64,000 nt of DNA from Flavobacterium psychrophilum (GTDB taxonomy: Bacteria; Bacteroidota; Bacteroidia; Flavobacteriales; Flavobacteriaceae): assembly GCA_945860385.1 (NCBI GenBank), contig CAMAQD010000006.1, positions 62,001 through 126,000 of the forward strand, read 5' to 3'. The notes below the pieces were generated by a model. It was not told the DNA's origin. It saw only the letters and a list, made by a program, of their open reading frames with translations, and did no database searches. Below, piece after piece: positions 36,570 through 44,654 of this stretch. How positions within the stretch are numbered: position 1 is the first letter of the stretch; each line of letters opens with the position of its first letter. The position numbers and the translations under genes are program-made.

Positions 36570-37919
36570 ATGAATCTAAATCAAATACAAAACGTCTATT
36601 TTATAGGAATCGGAGGAATCGGAATGAGTGCTTTGGCGCGTTATTTCAAAGCCATTGGTAAAAATGTATCGGGTTATGATAAAACCGAAACCGAACTTAC
36701 AATAGATTTACAAAAACTTGGAATTGATATTCATTTTGAGGATAAAATCGATTTAATTCCTGATGATTATTATGTAGAAAATACCCTTGTAATAATCACT
36801 CCAGCTGTTCCAAAAACACATTCGGAATGGAATTATTTTGTGGAAAGAAATTATGAATTAAAGAAAAGAGCCGAAGTTCTGGGAATTATAACCAAAGATA
36901 CTTTTTGTTTTGCCGTAGCTGGAACTCACGGAAAAACAACGACTTCAAGTATTTTAGGACACATTTTATTCGAAAGTGGCGCAGATGTTACGGCCTTTGT
37001 TGGTGGAATTGTAGAAAATTACAACTCGAATTTAATTGGAAACGGAAAAACTATTACAGTTGTAGAAGCAGATGAATTTGACCGCTCTTTTTTACATTTG
37101 CATCCCGATATTGCTTGTGTAACCTCTATGGATGCAGATCATTTGGATATTTATGGAGACAAAGAATCAATTGAAGAATCATTTAGGGAATTTGCTGATA
37201 AAATTGAAGACAAAACCAAACTTTTTATAACAAATGAACTAGATCTAAAAGGAATTACTTGTGCAGTCAATGAAAATGCCAATTTTAAGGCTTTTAATAT
37301 TAGAATAATTAACAGTCAATATGTTTTTGATGTAAAAACACCATCAGAAACCTTGGAAAACATAGAATTTGGCTTACCTGGAAAACATAATTTAATGAAT
37401 GCGCTAATGGCATTAGCAATGGCAAAAACTTTCGGCATCCCAACTGAAGACATTGCTAGTGCTTTGCGCTCATTTAAAGGAATCAAGCGCCGATTTTCGT
37501 ATCAAATCAAAAGCGAAAAATTAGTTTATATTGATGATTATGCACACCATCCAACCGAAATAAATGCAGTTCATCAAGCAGTAAGAGAATTATATCCAAA
37601 CCAAAAAGTTTTGGCTATTTTTCAACCCCATTTGTTTAGCAGAACTAAAGATTTTGCCGATGATTTTGCCAAAAGTTTGGCCGCTTTTGATGAAGTAATT
37701 TTATTAGATATTTATCCAGCAAGAGAATTGCCAATGGATGGAATCACTTCGAGTTGGTTATTGGATAAAATAAAAAATTCCAGTAAGAAATTAGTTTCAA
37801 AACAGAAGTTAATTCCAGCAATTTCAGAAAGTAGCGCAACCGTTATTGTTACAATTGGTGCAGGAGATATTGGCGAAATGGTATCAACAATTAAAAAAGC
37901 ATTAAATGAAACTCTTTAA
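36570..37919 (+). CDS. murC: UDP-MurNAc:L-Ala ligase
   Basis: This enzyme adds the first amino acid of the stem peptide. It has 449 residues from the ATG at 36570 (MNLNQIQNVYFIG), which matches family starts and has an AGGAAAT-like purine stretch before it. A TTG at 36534 would add 12 residues and looks spurious. The N-terminal Rossmann motif is GIGGIGMSALA, the ATP site is AGTHGKTTTSS, and DDYAHHPTEI and FQPHLFSRT follow. The end overlaps ftsQ by 14 bases. Confidence 0.95.
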   Translation: MNLNQIQNVYFIGIGGIGMSALARYFKAIGKNVSGYDKTETELTIDLQKLGIDIHFEDKIDLIPDDYYVENTLVIITPAVPKTHSEWNYFVERNYELKKRAEVLGIITKDTFCFAVAGTHGKTTTSSILGHILFESGADVTAFVGGIVENYNSNLIGNGKTITVVEADEFDRSFLHLHPDIACVTSMDADHLDIYGDKESIEESFREFADKIEDKTKLFITNELDLKGITCAVNENANFKAFNIRIINSQYVFDVKTPSETLENIEFGLPGKHNLMNALMALAMAKTFGIPTEDIASALRSFKGIKRRFSYQIKSEKLVYIDDYAHHPTEINAVHQAVRELYPNQKVLAIFQPHLFSRTKDFADDFAKSLAAFDEVILLDIYPARELPMDGITSSWLLDKIKNSSKKLVSKQKLIPAISESSATVIVTIGAGDIGEMVSTIKKALNETL

Positions 37920-38631
37920 TTGGACAAATATTCGATTAATACTAATGTTTTCGTTGGTAATTTTTTTGTATTCATTTACTTCGGATCGAAATAATAACAG
38001 AAAATTGTCGAAATCTGTTGTAGTTTTTGTAGGAGAAGATGCCTTGTTTATCAATCAAGAAACGGTTAATAAATTGTTAATAGAAAATAATACAGACGTT
38101 AAAAGTATAGGCAAAGATAAATTAGATTTGAATAGATTGGAAAAAAGGCTGAACTCACACGAAATGATAGAAAAATCTGATGTGTTTGTGAGCATTGATG
38201 GGGTTATGAAAGCAGTAGTGAAACAAAAAACTCCGGTAGGTAGAGTTTTTGACGGAGACAATTCTTTCTACATTGATTATAAAGGAAATAGGATGCCCTT
38301 GTCGGCAAATTATACAGCTAGAGTTCCACTTATTTCGGGGGTAATAAATAAAAAAAACAGCGAAAAATTAGCCGAATTATTTCGTATAATATACGACGAT
38401 GAGTTTTTGAAAAAAAACATCATTGGTGTACAGATTATGCCAAACGGAAGCTTAAAATTGTTGAACAGAAATTATAACTATCAAATAGATTTTGGTGGAA
38501 CATTAAGAATGAACGCTAAATTCAATAATTATAAAGTTTTTTTTCAAAAAGCGGTTTTAGATAGTTCGTTACACAAATACAAAACAATCGACCTGAGATT
38601 TGCACAGCAAGTGGTATGTACTAAAAAATAG
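37906..38631 (+). CDS. ftsQ: Cell division protein FtsQ
   Basis: A bitopic membrane protein of 241 residues, with an N-terminal helix at about 8-25 and a periplasmic part. The periplasmic part starts with a POTRA-like region (about 45-110, including NRLEKRLNSHEMIEKSDVFV) and continues with the FtsQ beta domain (IDYKGNRMPLS). It links the early division proteins with FtsL and FtsB. It sits between murC and ftsA as in most dcw clusters. Sequence conservation is low; identity rests on topology and place. Confidence 0.9.
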   Translation: MKLFNWTNIRLILMFSLVIFLYSFTSDRNNNRKLSKSVVVFVGEDALFINQETVNKLLIENNTDVKSIGKDKLDLNRLEKRLNSHEMIEKSDVFVSIDGVMKAVVKQKTPVGRVFDGDNSFYIDYKGNRMPLSANYTARVPLISGVINKKNSEKLAELFRIIYDDEFLKKNIIGVQIMPNGSLKLLNRNYNYQIDFGGTLRMNAKFNNYKVFFQKAVLDSSLHKYKTIDLRFAQQVVCTKK

Positions 38632-38634
38632 AAA

Positions 38635-40017
38635 ATGGAAAAAGAGAATATTGCAGTAGGTCTAGATATTGGCACAACAAAAATAGTTGCCATGATTGGC
38701 AAAAAAAATGAGTACGGAAAACTAGAAATTTTGGGTGTTGGAAAATCAAAAAGTCTAGGTGTAGCCAGAGGTGTTGTAAATAATATCACACAAACCATTC
38801 AATCCATTCAGCAAGCAGTGCTTGAAGCAGAAAATAAATCAGGGTACAAGATAAATAATGTGGTTGTAGGCATTGCAGGTCAACATATCCGCAGTATTCA
38901 ACACAGCGATTATATCATCAGAAAAAATGCTGAAGAAGTAATTAGCGAATACGATATTCAACTTTTGATCGACCAAGTAAATAAATTGGCTATGTTGCCT
39001 GGGGAAGAAATCATTCATGTTTTACCACAAGAATACAAAATTGACGGGCAATCAGACATCAAAGAACCAATAGGAATGTATGGCGGTAGATTAGAATCAA
39101 GTTTTCACGTCGTGGTTGGACAAGCTTCATCCATCCGAAATGTTGCGAGATGCATTCAAAGTGCCGATATTGAATTGTCTGGTCTAACCTTAGAACCTTT
39201 AGCTTCGGCAAATGCGGTTTTAAGCCAAGAAGAAAAAGAAGCAGGTGTAGCATTAATAGATATTGGAGGCGGAACAACAGATTTGGCCATTTTTAAGGAC
39301 GGAATTATTCGCCACACAGCAGTAATCCCTTTTGGTGGAAATGTAATTACAGATGACATTAAAGAAGGCTGTTCAATTATCGAAAAGCAAGCTGAATTAT
39401 TGAAAGTTAAATTTGGATCAGCTTGGCCAGGTGAAAATAAAGACAATGAAATCGTTTCAATTCCAGGTTTGAGAGGAAGAGAACCAAAAGAAATATCATT
39501 AAAGAATTTGTCTAAAATAATTCACGCTCGCGTAGTAGAAATTATCGAACAGGTTTTTACAGAAATAAAAGAGTATGGTCACGATGATCCACGTAAAAAA
39601 CTAATAGCAGGAATTGTTTTAACTGGTGGAGGTGCTCAACTAAAACACATCAAACAGTTAGTAGAGTACATAACCGGAATGGATACAAGAATTGGTTATC
39701 CAAACGAACATTTAGCAGGAAATTCAGATGAAGAAATTTCTTGTCCGTTGTACGCTACAGTTGTAGGTTTAGTGATGAATAGTATTGAAAATAAAACCCA
39801 AAGTGCAACTAGAATAGACAAAAACTCTGGCACAAAAACAGTAAGACAGTCAATAGTACAAGTCGAAGAAGAAGAAATAATAAAAGAAGATCTCAAGGAA
39901 TTACAAATTCCAACAATTGATAAAAAAGCAACCGAAGTGACTTCAAGCAAAAAGAACTTTTTTGACTTAAGTGGTTACTTAGGAAGAATCAAAGAGTTCT
40001 TAGATAATGCAGAATAA
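38635..40017 (+). CDS. ftsA: Cell division actin-like protein FtsA
   Basis: An actin-fold ATPase that tethers FtsZ to the membrane. It has 460 residues. The phosphate-1 motif is GLDIGTTKIVAMIG at the N terminus, the second phosphate motif is LIDIGGGTTDLAIF, and the adenosine motif is IVLTGGGAQLKH. The C terminus ends in an amphipathic helix (FFDLSGYLGRIKEFLDNA) typical of the membrane-targeting sequence. The start is 3 bases after ftsQ. Confidence 0.96.
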   Translation: MEKENIAVGLDIGTTKIVAMIGKKNEYGKLEILGVGKSKSLGVARGVVNNITQTIQSIQQAVLEAENKSGYKINNVVVGIAGQHIRSIQHSDYIIRKNAEEVISEYDIQLLIDQVNKLAMLPGEEIIHVLPQEYKIDGQSDIKEPIGMYGGRLESSFHVVVGQASSIRNVARCIQSADIELSGLTLEPLASANAVLSQEEKEAGVALIDIGGGTTDLAIFKDGIIRHTAVIPFGGNVITDDIKEGCSIIEKQAELLKVKFGSAWPGENKDNEIVSIPGLRGREPKEISLKNLSKIIHARVVEIIEQVFTEIKEYGHDDPRKKLIAGIVLTGGGAQLKHIKQLVEYITGMDTRIGYPNEHLAGNSDEEISCPLYATVVGLVMNSIENKTQSATRIDKNSGTKTVRQSIVQVEEEEIIKEDLKELQIPTIDKKATEVTSSKKNFFDLSGYLGRIKEFLDNAE

Positions 40018-40056
40018 GGAATAAAATAATTTAGTAAAAATATTAAAAACCATAAG

Positions 40057-41991
40057 ATGATGAGCAACTCAGAATTTGGCAGCATTTCGTTTGATTTACC
40101 AAAAAACCAATCAAATGTAATAAAAGTTATAGGTGTTGGCGGAGGCGGAAGCAATGCTATAAACCACATGTTTAAACAAGGTATAAAAGGCGTAGACTTT
40201 ATCGTTTGCAATACCGATTCTCAGGCTTTGGACAATAGTTCTGTGCCAAACAAAATTCAGTTAGGAGTAAACCTAACCGAAGGACTTGGAGCCGGAGCAA
40301 ATCCAGATGTTGGACAACAATCGGCAATAGAAAGCATTGCTGAAATCGAAAAAATGCTTGACAGTAACACCAAAATGGTTTTCATCACCGCAGGTATGGG
40401 TGGAGGAACTGGTACAGGTGCAGCGCCAGTAATTGCTCAATTGGCTAAAGAAAGAGATATTTTAACAGTTGGAATCGTGACCTTACCGTTCTCATTTGAA
40501 GGAAAAGTTCGCCTTGAACAAGCGCAAATCGGTATCAATAAATTGCGTAAACAAGTTGATTCTTTAATTGTGATCAACAATAACAAATTAAGAGAAGTAT
40601 ATGGAAATCTAGGTTTTAAAGCTGGATTTTCTAAAGCTGATGAAGTTTTGGCAACAGCATCAAGAGGTATCGCCGAAGTAATTACGCATCATTATACTCA
40701 AAATATCGATTTAAAAGACGCCAAAACTGTTTTAGCAAATAGTGGAACTGCAATAATGGGATCGTCTGTTTCTAGTGGCGAAAACAGAGCGAAGGAAGGA
40801 ATTATTTCGGCCTTAGATTCTCCTCTATTAAACGATAACAAAATCACTGGTGCCAAAAACGTATTGTTGCTCATCGTTTCTGGTTCTAATGAAATCACTA
40901 TTGATGAAATAGGTGAAATCAACGATTACATTCAAGTTGAAGCAGGACACAATGCCAATATTATTATGGGTGTTGGTGAAGATGAATCTCTTGGCGAATC
41001 AATTTCTGTGACCATTATTGCTACTGGATTTGACATCGAACAACAACGTGAAATCGTAAATATTGAGCCAGCCAAAATAATACACGTACTTGGTGACGAA
41101 CAAAAAAGTGTGCACGATTTTACCAATAAAACGGTAACAGCTTTTAACAGTAATATTGAAACTCCATTAGCAAAAACTGAGGATAGAATTATTTTTGAAT
41201 TATTGGAAGAAGAACAAGAAGTTGTTGAAGAGCCTGCAAAAGTTGTACTCAAAAGTGAAGAACTTATGGGTATGAATGAGTTTATTAGAAATTTAGACGT
41301 TACTTTCGAAATTGTTTCCCCTATCAAAGACTTAGATTTTGTTGTGTCATCAGTAGAAGTTAAACAAATAGAAGTCGTTGAACCTAAAATATATTTTAAA
41401 GAAGAACAAGCTACATTATCATTCGACTTGCCACTTTTTAAGTCTGAACCAGTAAAAAAAGAAGAAACCAAAATACTTTTTGAGCTAAGCAATGAGACGA
41501 GAGATATTAAAGTAAATGAACCTGTTCAATTTGTTCCTGTAACGGAATTGACAGATAACGGAATCATCAGATATTCTCTTGAAGAATATACCGAAGTTGA
41601 AAATGCATTATTGGATTCAAAAGCTAGTGCAGTAACAGTTGAAGAAGTAATTCCAGAGGAGTTGAACATCACAATGAAAAAAGTTGATGAAATTGAAAAC
41701 ACATCTGTTACTTTCGAAAACATTTCTCCAATGGATATGACAATTCAGGAATCAATGAAATTAAGAACCGAAGAAAGAAGAAAAAAATTAAAGGATTTTA
41801 ATTATAAATTTCACAATAACATTTCAAAAGTTGACGAATTAGAAAGAGTACCTGCTTATAAAAGACAAAACATAGAACTTTCAAAAGGACAAACGACTGG
41901 AACTAATTCTAGAATATCAGTTGGAATAGATAGTAATGACGACCTACAATTGAGATCGAACAATTCTTTCTTACACGATAATGTTGACTAA
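40057..41991 (+). CDS. ftsZ: Cell division GTPase FtsZ with long linker
   Basis: A tubulin-like GTPase that forms the division ring. It has 644 residues, much longer than E. coli FtsZ (383). The GTPase domain covers about 20-330: GVGGGGSNA, the tubulin signature GMGGGTGTGAAP, and NNNKLREVYG. A Glu/Val-rich disordered linker of about 260 residues follows. The FtsA-binding core reads VPAYKRQN at 598-605 and is not at the end; 39 more residues follow. SFDLP occurs at residues 11-15 and again in the linker at 455-459. Two adjacent ATG codons start the gene. It is the last gene of the cluster, followed by a strong terminator. Confidence 0.97.
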   Translation: MMSNSEFGSISFDLPKNQSNVIKVIGVGGGGSNAINHMFKQGIKGVDFIVCNTDSQALDNSSVPNKIQLGVNLTEGLGAGANPDVGQQSAIESIAEIEKMLDSNTKMVFITAGMGGGTGTGAAPVIAQLAKERDILTVGIVTLPFSFEGKVRLEQAQIGINKLRKQVDSLIVINNNKLREVYGNLGFKAGFSKADEVLATASRGIAEVITHHYTQNIDLKDAKTVLANSGTAIMGSSVSSGENRAKEGIISALDSPLLNDNKITGAKNVLLLIVSGSNEITIDEIGEINDYIQVEAGHNANIIMGVGEDESLGESISVTIIATGFDIEQQREIVNIEPAKIIHVLGDEQKSVHDFTNKTVTAFNSNIETPLAKTEDRIIFELLEEEQEVVEEPAKVVLKSEELMGMNEFIRNLDVTFEIVSPIKDLDFVVSSVEVKQIEVVEPKIYFKEEQATLSFDLPLFKSEPVKKEETKILFELSNETRDIKVNEPVQFVPVTELTDNGIIRYSLEEYTEVENALLDSKASAVTVEEVIPEELNITMKKVDEIENTSVTFENISPMDMTIQESMKLRTEERRKKLKDFNYKFHNNISKVDELERVPAYKRQNIELSKGQTTGTNSRISVGIDSNDDLQLRSNNSFLHDNVD

Positions 41992-42013
41992 CTAATTTAT
42001 ACCAAAGTTGATT

Positions 42014-42049
42014 AACCCGAAAATTCAAATAATTTTCGGGTTATTTTTT
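42014..42049 (+). terminator. Terminator of the dcw cluster
   Basis: AACCCGAAAATT (42014-42025) pairs perfectly with AATTTTCGGGTT (42031-42042) over a 5-base loop, followed by ATTTTTT. It lies 23 bases after the ftsZ stop. Confidence 0.92.
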
Positions 42050-42079
42050 GCTTAATATCATGATGGATGAACCAATCAG

Positions 42080-42110
42080 TTGTTAATTCAATTATATTTC
42101 TTTAAATTTG
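42080..42110 (+). promoter_or_regulatory. Promoter of the YqeY-like gene
   Basis: TTG at 42080-42082, a 20-base spacer, then TAAATTTG at 42103-42110. This is a close match to the Bacteroidota -33/-7 arrangement. The leader would be about 80 bases. Confidence 0.7.
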
Positions 42111-42162
42111 TCTTCCCGACTGCAATCGAGCAAATTTAACTTTTAAATGTTCTCAAATCTGC

Positions 42163-42187
42163 AATCTAAAATCTAAAATCTAAAATC
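42163..42187. repeat. Short tandem repeat, unit AATCTAA
   Basis: The unit AATCTAA is repeated about 3.6 times with perfect 7-base period in the leader of the YqeY-like gene. Similar degenerate AATCTAA/AATCTGAA words occur again just before the tRNA gene (about 42679-42700). Confidence 0.7.
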
Positions 42188-42197
42188 ATAATTTTAT

Positions 42198-42647
42198 ATG
42201 AGCTTATCAACACAAATCATGGAGGAAATTAAAACCGCCATGAGAGCCAAAGATACTATAGCGTTAGAAGCCTTAAGAGCAATTAAATCTGAAATTCTTT
42301 TAGCTCAAACCGCAACTGGATCCAAAGACGAAATCTCTGAAGCAGACGAAATTAAATTACTTCAAAAACTGGTAAAAACCCGTAAGGACAGTGCCAAAAT
42401 TTACACCGAGCAAAACCGTATGGATCTTGCCGAACCTGAATTAGCTCAAATCGCAGTTATCGAAAAATTCCTTCCAGCGCAACTAAGCGAAGCCGAAGTA
42501 GAAGCTATAATCACAAAAATTATTGCAGAAACAGGTGCAACAGGCATTGCTTCAATGGGAAAAGTAATGGGAATCGCCTCAGCACAACTAGGCGGAACAG
42601 CCGAAGGAAAAACCATCTCGGCTATCGTCAAAAAACTCTTGACTTAG
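42198..42647 (+). CDS. GatB/YqeY domain protein
   Basis: A 149-residue all-helical protein of the YqeY family, which shares its fold with the tail domain of GatB. Recognisable segments are MRAKDTIALEALRAIKSEI at the start, LQKLVKTRKDSAKIY in the middle, and GKVMGIASAQLGGTAEGKTIS at the end. GatB tail domains bind tRNA in the amidotransferase, but stand-alone YqeY proteins have no settled function. The gene stands alone between the dcw cluster and tRNA-Arg. Confidence 0.92.
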   Translation: MSLSTQIMEEIKTAMRAKDTIALEALRAIKSEILLAQTATGSKDEISEADEIKLLQKLVKTRKDSAKIYTEQNRMDLAEPELAQIAVIEKFLPAQLSEAEVEAIITKIIAETGATGIASMGKVMGIASAQLGGTAEGKTISAIVKKLLT

Positions 42648-42712
42648 ATTTACTATTTAGAAATTGGCATTTACAATCGTAAATCTAATATCTGAAATCG
42701 TATATAAATAAT

Positions 42713-42786
42713 GGCTTCGTAGTTCAACTGGATAGAATTTCAGATTTCGGCTCTGAAGGTTGCAGGTTCGAACCCTGCCGAGGTCA
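42713..42786 (+). tRNA. tRNA-Arg (anticodon UCG)
   Basis: A 74-base cloverleaf. The acceptor GGCTTCG/CGAGGTC has two G-U type pairs. The D arm is GTTC/GAAT. The anticodon stem is TCAGA/TCTGA with loop TTTCGGC and anticodon TCG at 42747-42749. The T arm is GCAGG/CCTGC with loop TTCGAAC. The discriminator is A42786. CCA is not encoded, as is common in this phylum. It reads CGA and probably other CGN arginine codons. Confidence 0.95.
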
Positions 42787-42787
42787 C

Positions 42788-42821
42788 AAAAAAATCCGAA
42801 GTTTAAAGCTTCGGATTTTTT
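42788..42821. terminator. Terminator between tRNA-Arg and rpe
   Basis: AAAAATCCGAAG and CTTCGGATTTTT (stem within 42790-42820) enclose a 7-base loop. The A and T tracts serve both the tRNA (+) and the convergent rpe gene (-). Confidence 0.88.
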
Positions 42822-42840
42822 GTATAAAAGGGTTTTTAAT

Positions 42841-43503
42841 TTAGAAACATGTCAATTTCTTCAAATCGGCTATGGTTTGAGTAGGATTTTCAGCTCCAAA
42901 AACATAACTTCCAGCAACCAAAACATCAGCACCGGCATTTACTAATTGAACTGCGTTTTTATTAGTTACTCCGCCGTCAATTTCTATAATTGTATTAGCG
43001 CCTTTTCGAGAAATCAATGCTTTTAATTTTTCAACTTTAGAAAAGGTGTTTTCGATGAAAGATTGCCCTCCAAAACCAGGATTCACACTCATTATCAAAA
43101 CCATATCAATATCGTTGATGACATCTTCTAATAAATCTACATTGGTGTGTGGATTCAAGGCTACTCCAGCTTGCATTCCTTCGGCTTTGATGGCTTGTAA
43201 AGTTCTGTGAAGATGCGGACAGGCTTCAAAATGAACACATAATACATTAGCTCCCAAATTAGCAAAAGTCTTAATATATCGATCTGGATCTACAATCATC
43301 AAGTGAACATCGATTGTTTTCTTGGCGTGTTTAGCAATGGCAGCTAAAACTGGCATTCCGAAAGAAATATTTGGAACAAAAACACCGTCCATAATATCAA
43401 TATGAAACCAATCGGCATCACTGTTGTTAACCATTTCGATGTCACGCTGTAAATTGGCAAAATCAGCAGCAAGAACTGATGGTGCGATAAGTGTATTCTT
43501 CAT
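42841..43503 (-). CDS. rpe: Ribulose-phosphate 3-epimerase
   Basis: This enzyme interconverts ribulose 5-phosphate and xylulose 5-phosphate in the pentose phosphate pathway. It has 220 residues from the ATG at 43503 (MKNTLIAPSVLAAD), the normal family start; 23 extra upstream residues of the longer frame would overlap its promoter. The TIM-barrel metal site residues lie in HIDIMDGVFVPN, DVHLMI, MSVNPGFGGQSF and IEIDGGVT, all typical. A -7 box precedes it, so it has its own promoter downstream of rpoD. Confidence 0.96.
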   Translation of the reverse strand: MKNTLIAPSVLAADFANLQRDIEMVNNSDADWFHIDIMDGVFVPNISFGMPVLAAIAKHAKKTIDVHLMIVDPDRYIKTFANLGANVLCVHFEACPHLHRTLQAIKAEGMQAGVALNPHTNVDLLEDVINDIDMVLIMSVNPGFGGQSFIENTFSKVEKLKALISRKGANTIIEIDGGVTNKNAVQLVNAGADVLVAGSYVFGAENPTQTIADLKKLTCF

Positions 43504-43524
43504 TATGTAGTTAAATTGTTTTGG

Positions 43525-43532
43525 CAAAGGTA
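43525..43532 (-). promoter_or_regulatory. -7 element TACCTTTG of rpe
   Basis: On the minus strand TACCTTTG ends 21 bases before the rpe ATG. It lies directly after the rpoD terminator hairpin. Confidence 0.55.
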
Positions 43533-43543
43533 ATATAAAAAAT

Positions 43544-43569
43544 AAAACTCCGGTAATCAGCCGGAGTTT
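43544..43569 (-). terminator. Terminator of rpoD
   Basis: AAACTCCGG and CCGGAGTTT pair over a 7-base loop (43545-43569). In the minus direction it is followed by TTTTATTTTTTATA. Confidence 0.8.
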
Positions 43570-43620
43570 CAATCATCAATCAAAAAACGAACAGTTAATC
43601 AGACCGTCGTTACTCATCTA

Positions 43621-44484
43621 TTAACCTAAATAGGTTTTTAATATTTTACTTCTTGAAGTATGTTTCAATCTTCGAATAGCTTTTTCTTTAATCTGACGCA
43701 CACGTTCACGAGTCAGGTCGAAAGTCTCCCCTATTTCTTCTAATGTCATCGGATGTTGATCACCAAGACCAAAATACAAACGAACCACATCAGCTTCTCT
43801 TGGAGTCAATGTTTCTAATGAACGCTCGATTTCAGTACGCAATGATTCCTGAATTAAATTTCTATCTGGATTTGGTGATTCACCAGAACGCAATACATCG
43901 TAAAGGTTTGAATCTTCTCCTTCAACAAGTGGCGCATCCATAGAAAGGTGACGACCCGAGTTTTTCATAGATTCTCTTACGTCGTTTACGGTCATGTCCA
44001 ATTCTTTGGCAATTTCCTCAGCTGTTGGTGGTCTTTCGTTAGATTGCTCTAACAAGGCATACATTTTATTGATTTTATTAATAGAACCAATTTTGTTTAA
44101 AGGCAAACGAACGATACGAGATTGTTCGGCCAAAGCTTGCAAAATCGATTGGCGAATCCACCAAACGGCATACGAGATGAATTTGAAACCACGTGTTTCA
44201 TCAAAACGTTGTGCTGCTTTTATCAAACCTAAGTTTCCTTCATTTATCAAATCGGGAAGTGTTAATCCTTGATTTTGATATTGTTTTGCCACCGAAACCA
44301 CGAAACGCAAATTGGCTTTGGTCAATTTCTCTAAAGCTTTTTGATCTCCAGCTTTGATCTTTTGTGCCAATTCTACTTCTTCATCGGCAGTGATAAGATC
44401 CACTTTTCCAATTTCCTGTAAGTACTTGTCTAATGATGCAGTTTCACGATTGGTTACCTGCTTGGTGATTTTAAGTTGTCTCAT
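43621..44484 (-). CDS. rpoD: Primary sigma factor RpoD (SigA), short Bacteroidota form
   Basis: The housekeeping sigma factor, 287 residues from the ATG at 44484 ([14 protein letters not shown]). It lacks region 1.1 and the large non-conserved region of E. coli sigma-70. Region 1.2 is [18 protein letters not shown], region 2 has [12 protein letters not shown] and [16 protein letters not shown], and region 3 follows. Region 4.2 has the helix-turn-helix [18 protein letters not shown]. Members with this form recognise TAnnTTTG, the element seen throughout this window. An in-frame ATG at 44514 is a less likely start. It has its own terminator. Confidence 0.95.
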   Translation of the reverse strand: MRQLKITKQVTNRETASLDKYLQEIGKVDLITADEEVELAQKIKAGDQKALEKLTKANLRFVVSVAKQYQNQGLTLPDLINEGNLGLIKAAQRFDETRGFKFISYAVWWIRQSILQALAEQSRIVRLPLNKIGSINKINKMYALLEQSNERPPTAEEIAKELDMTVNDVRESMKNSGRHLSMDAPLVEGEDSNLYDVLRSGESPNPDRNLIQESLRTEIERSLETLTPREADVVRLYFGLGDQHPMTLEEIGETFDLTRERVRQIKEKAIRRLKHTSRSKILKTYLG

Positions 44485-44579
44485 GTTTTTGTCTCTTTCA
44501 TTTAAAGTGTACAAATACTTATACGTTTGAAGTTTGAGAAAAGTTACAAAAGGATTGAAAATATTTTTTATTTAACAAA

Positions 44580-44609
44580 AAACCCGTTTCAAATGAATGA
44601 AACGGGTTT
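44580..44609 (-). terminator. Terminator of pnp
   Basis: AAACCCGTTTCA (44580-44591) pairs with TGAAACGGGTTT (44598-44609) over a 6-base loop. In the minus direction a T-rich run (TTTTTTGTT) follows. Confidence 0.88.
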
Positions 44610-44654
44610 CCCTATAAATGAACCTTTAGTAAACTAAGATTTGATTACTCCTAT

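Noticed and set aside
40932..41492. A 186-codon open frame on the minus strand inside ftsZ
   Set aside because: It is Ser/Thr/Ile-rich low-complexity sequence opposite the Glu/Lys-rich linker codons, with no start signal or known motif, so it is a shadow of ftsZ.
42163..42187. The AATCTAA tandem repeat as a CRISPR array
   Set aside because: The unit is 7 bases with no spacers, and no cas genes are in the window; it is a simple tandem repeat.
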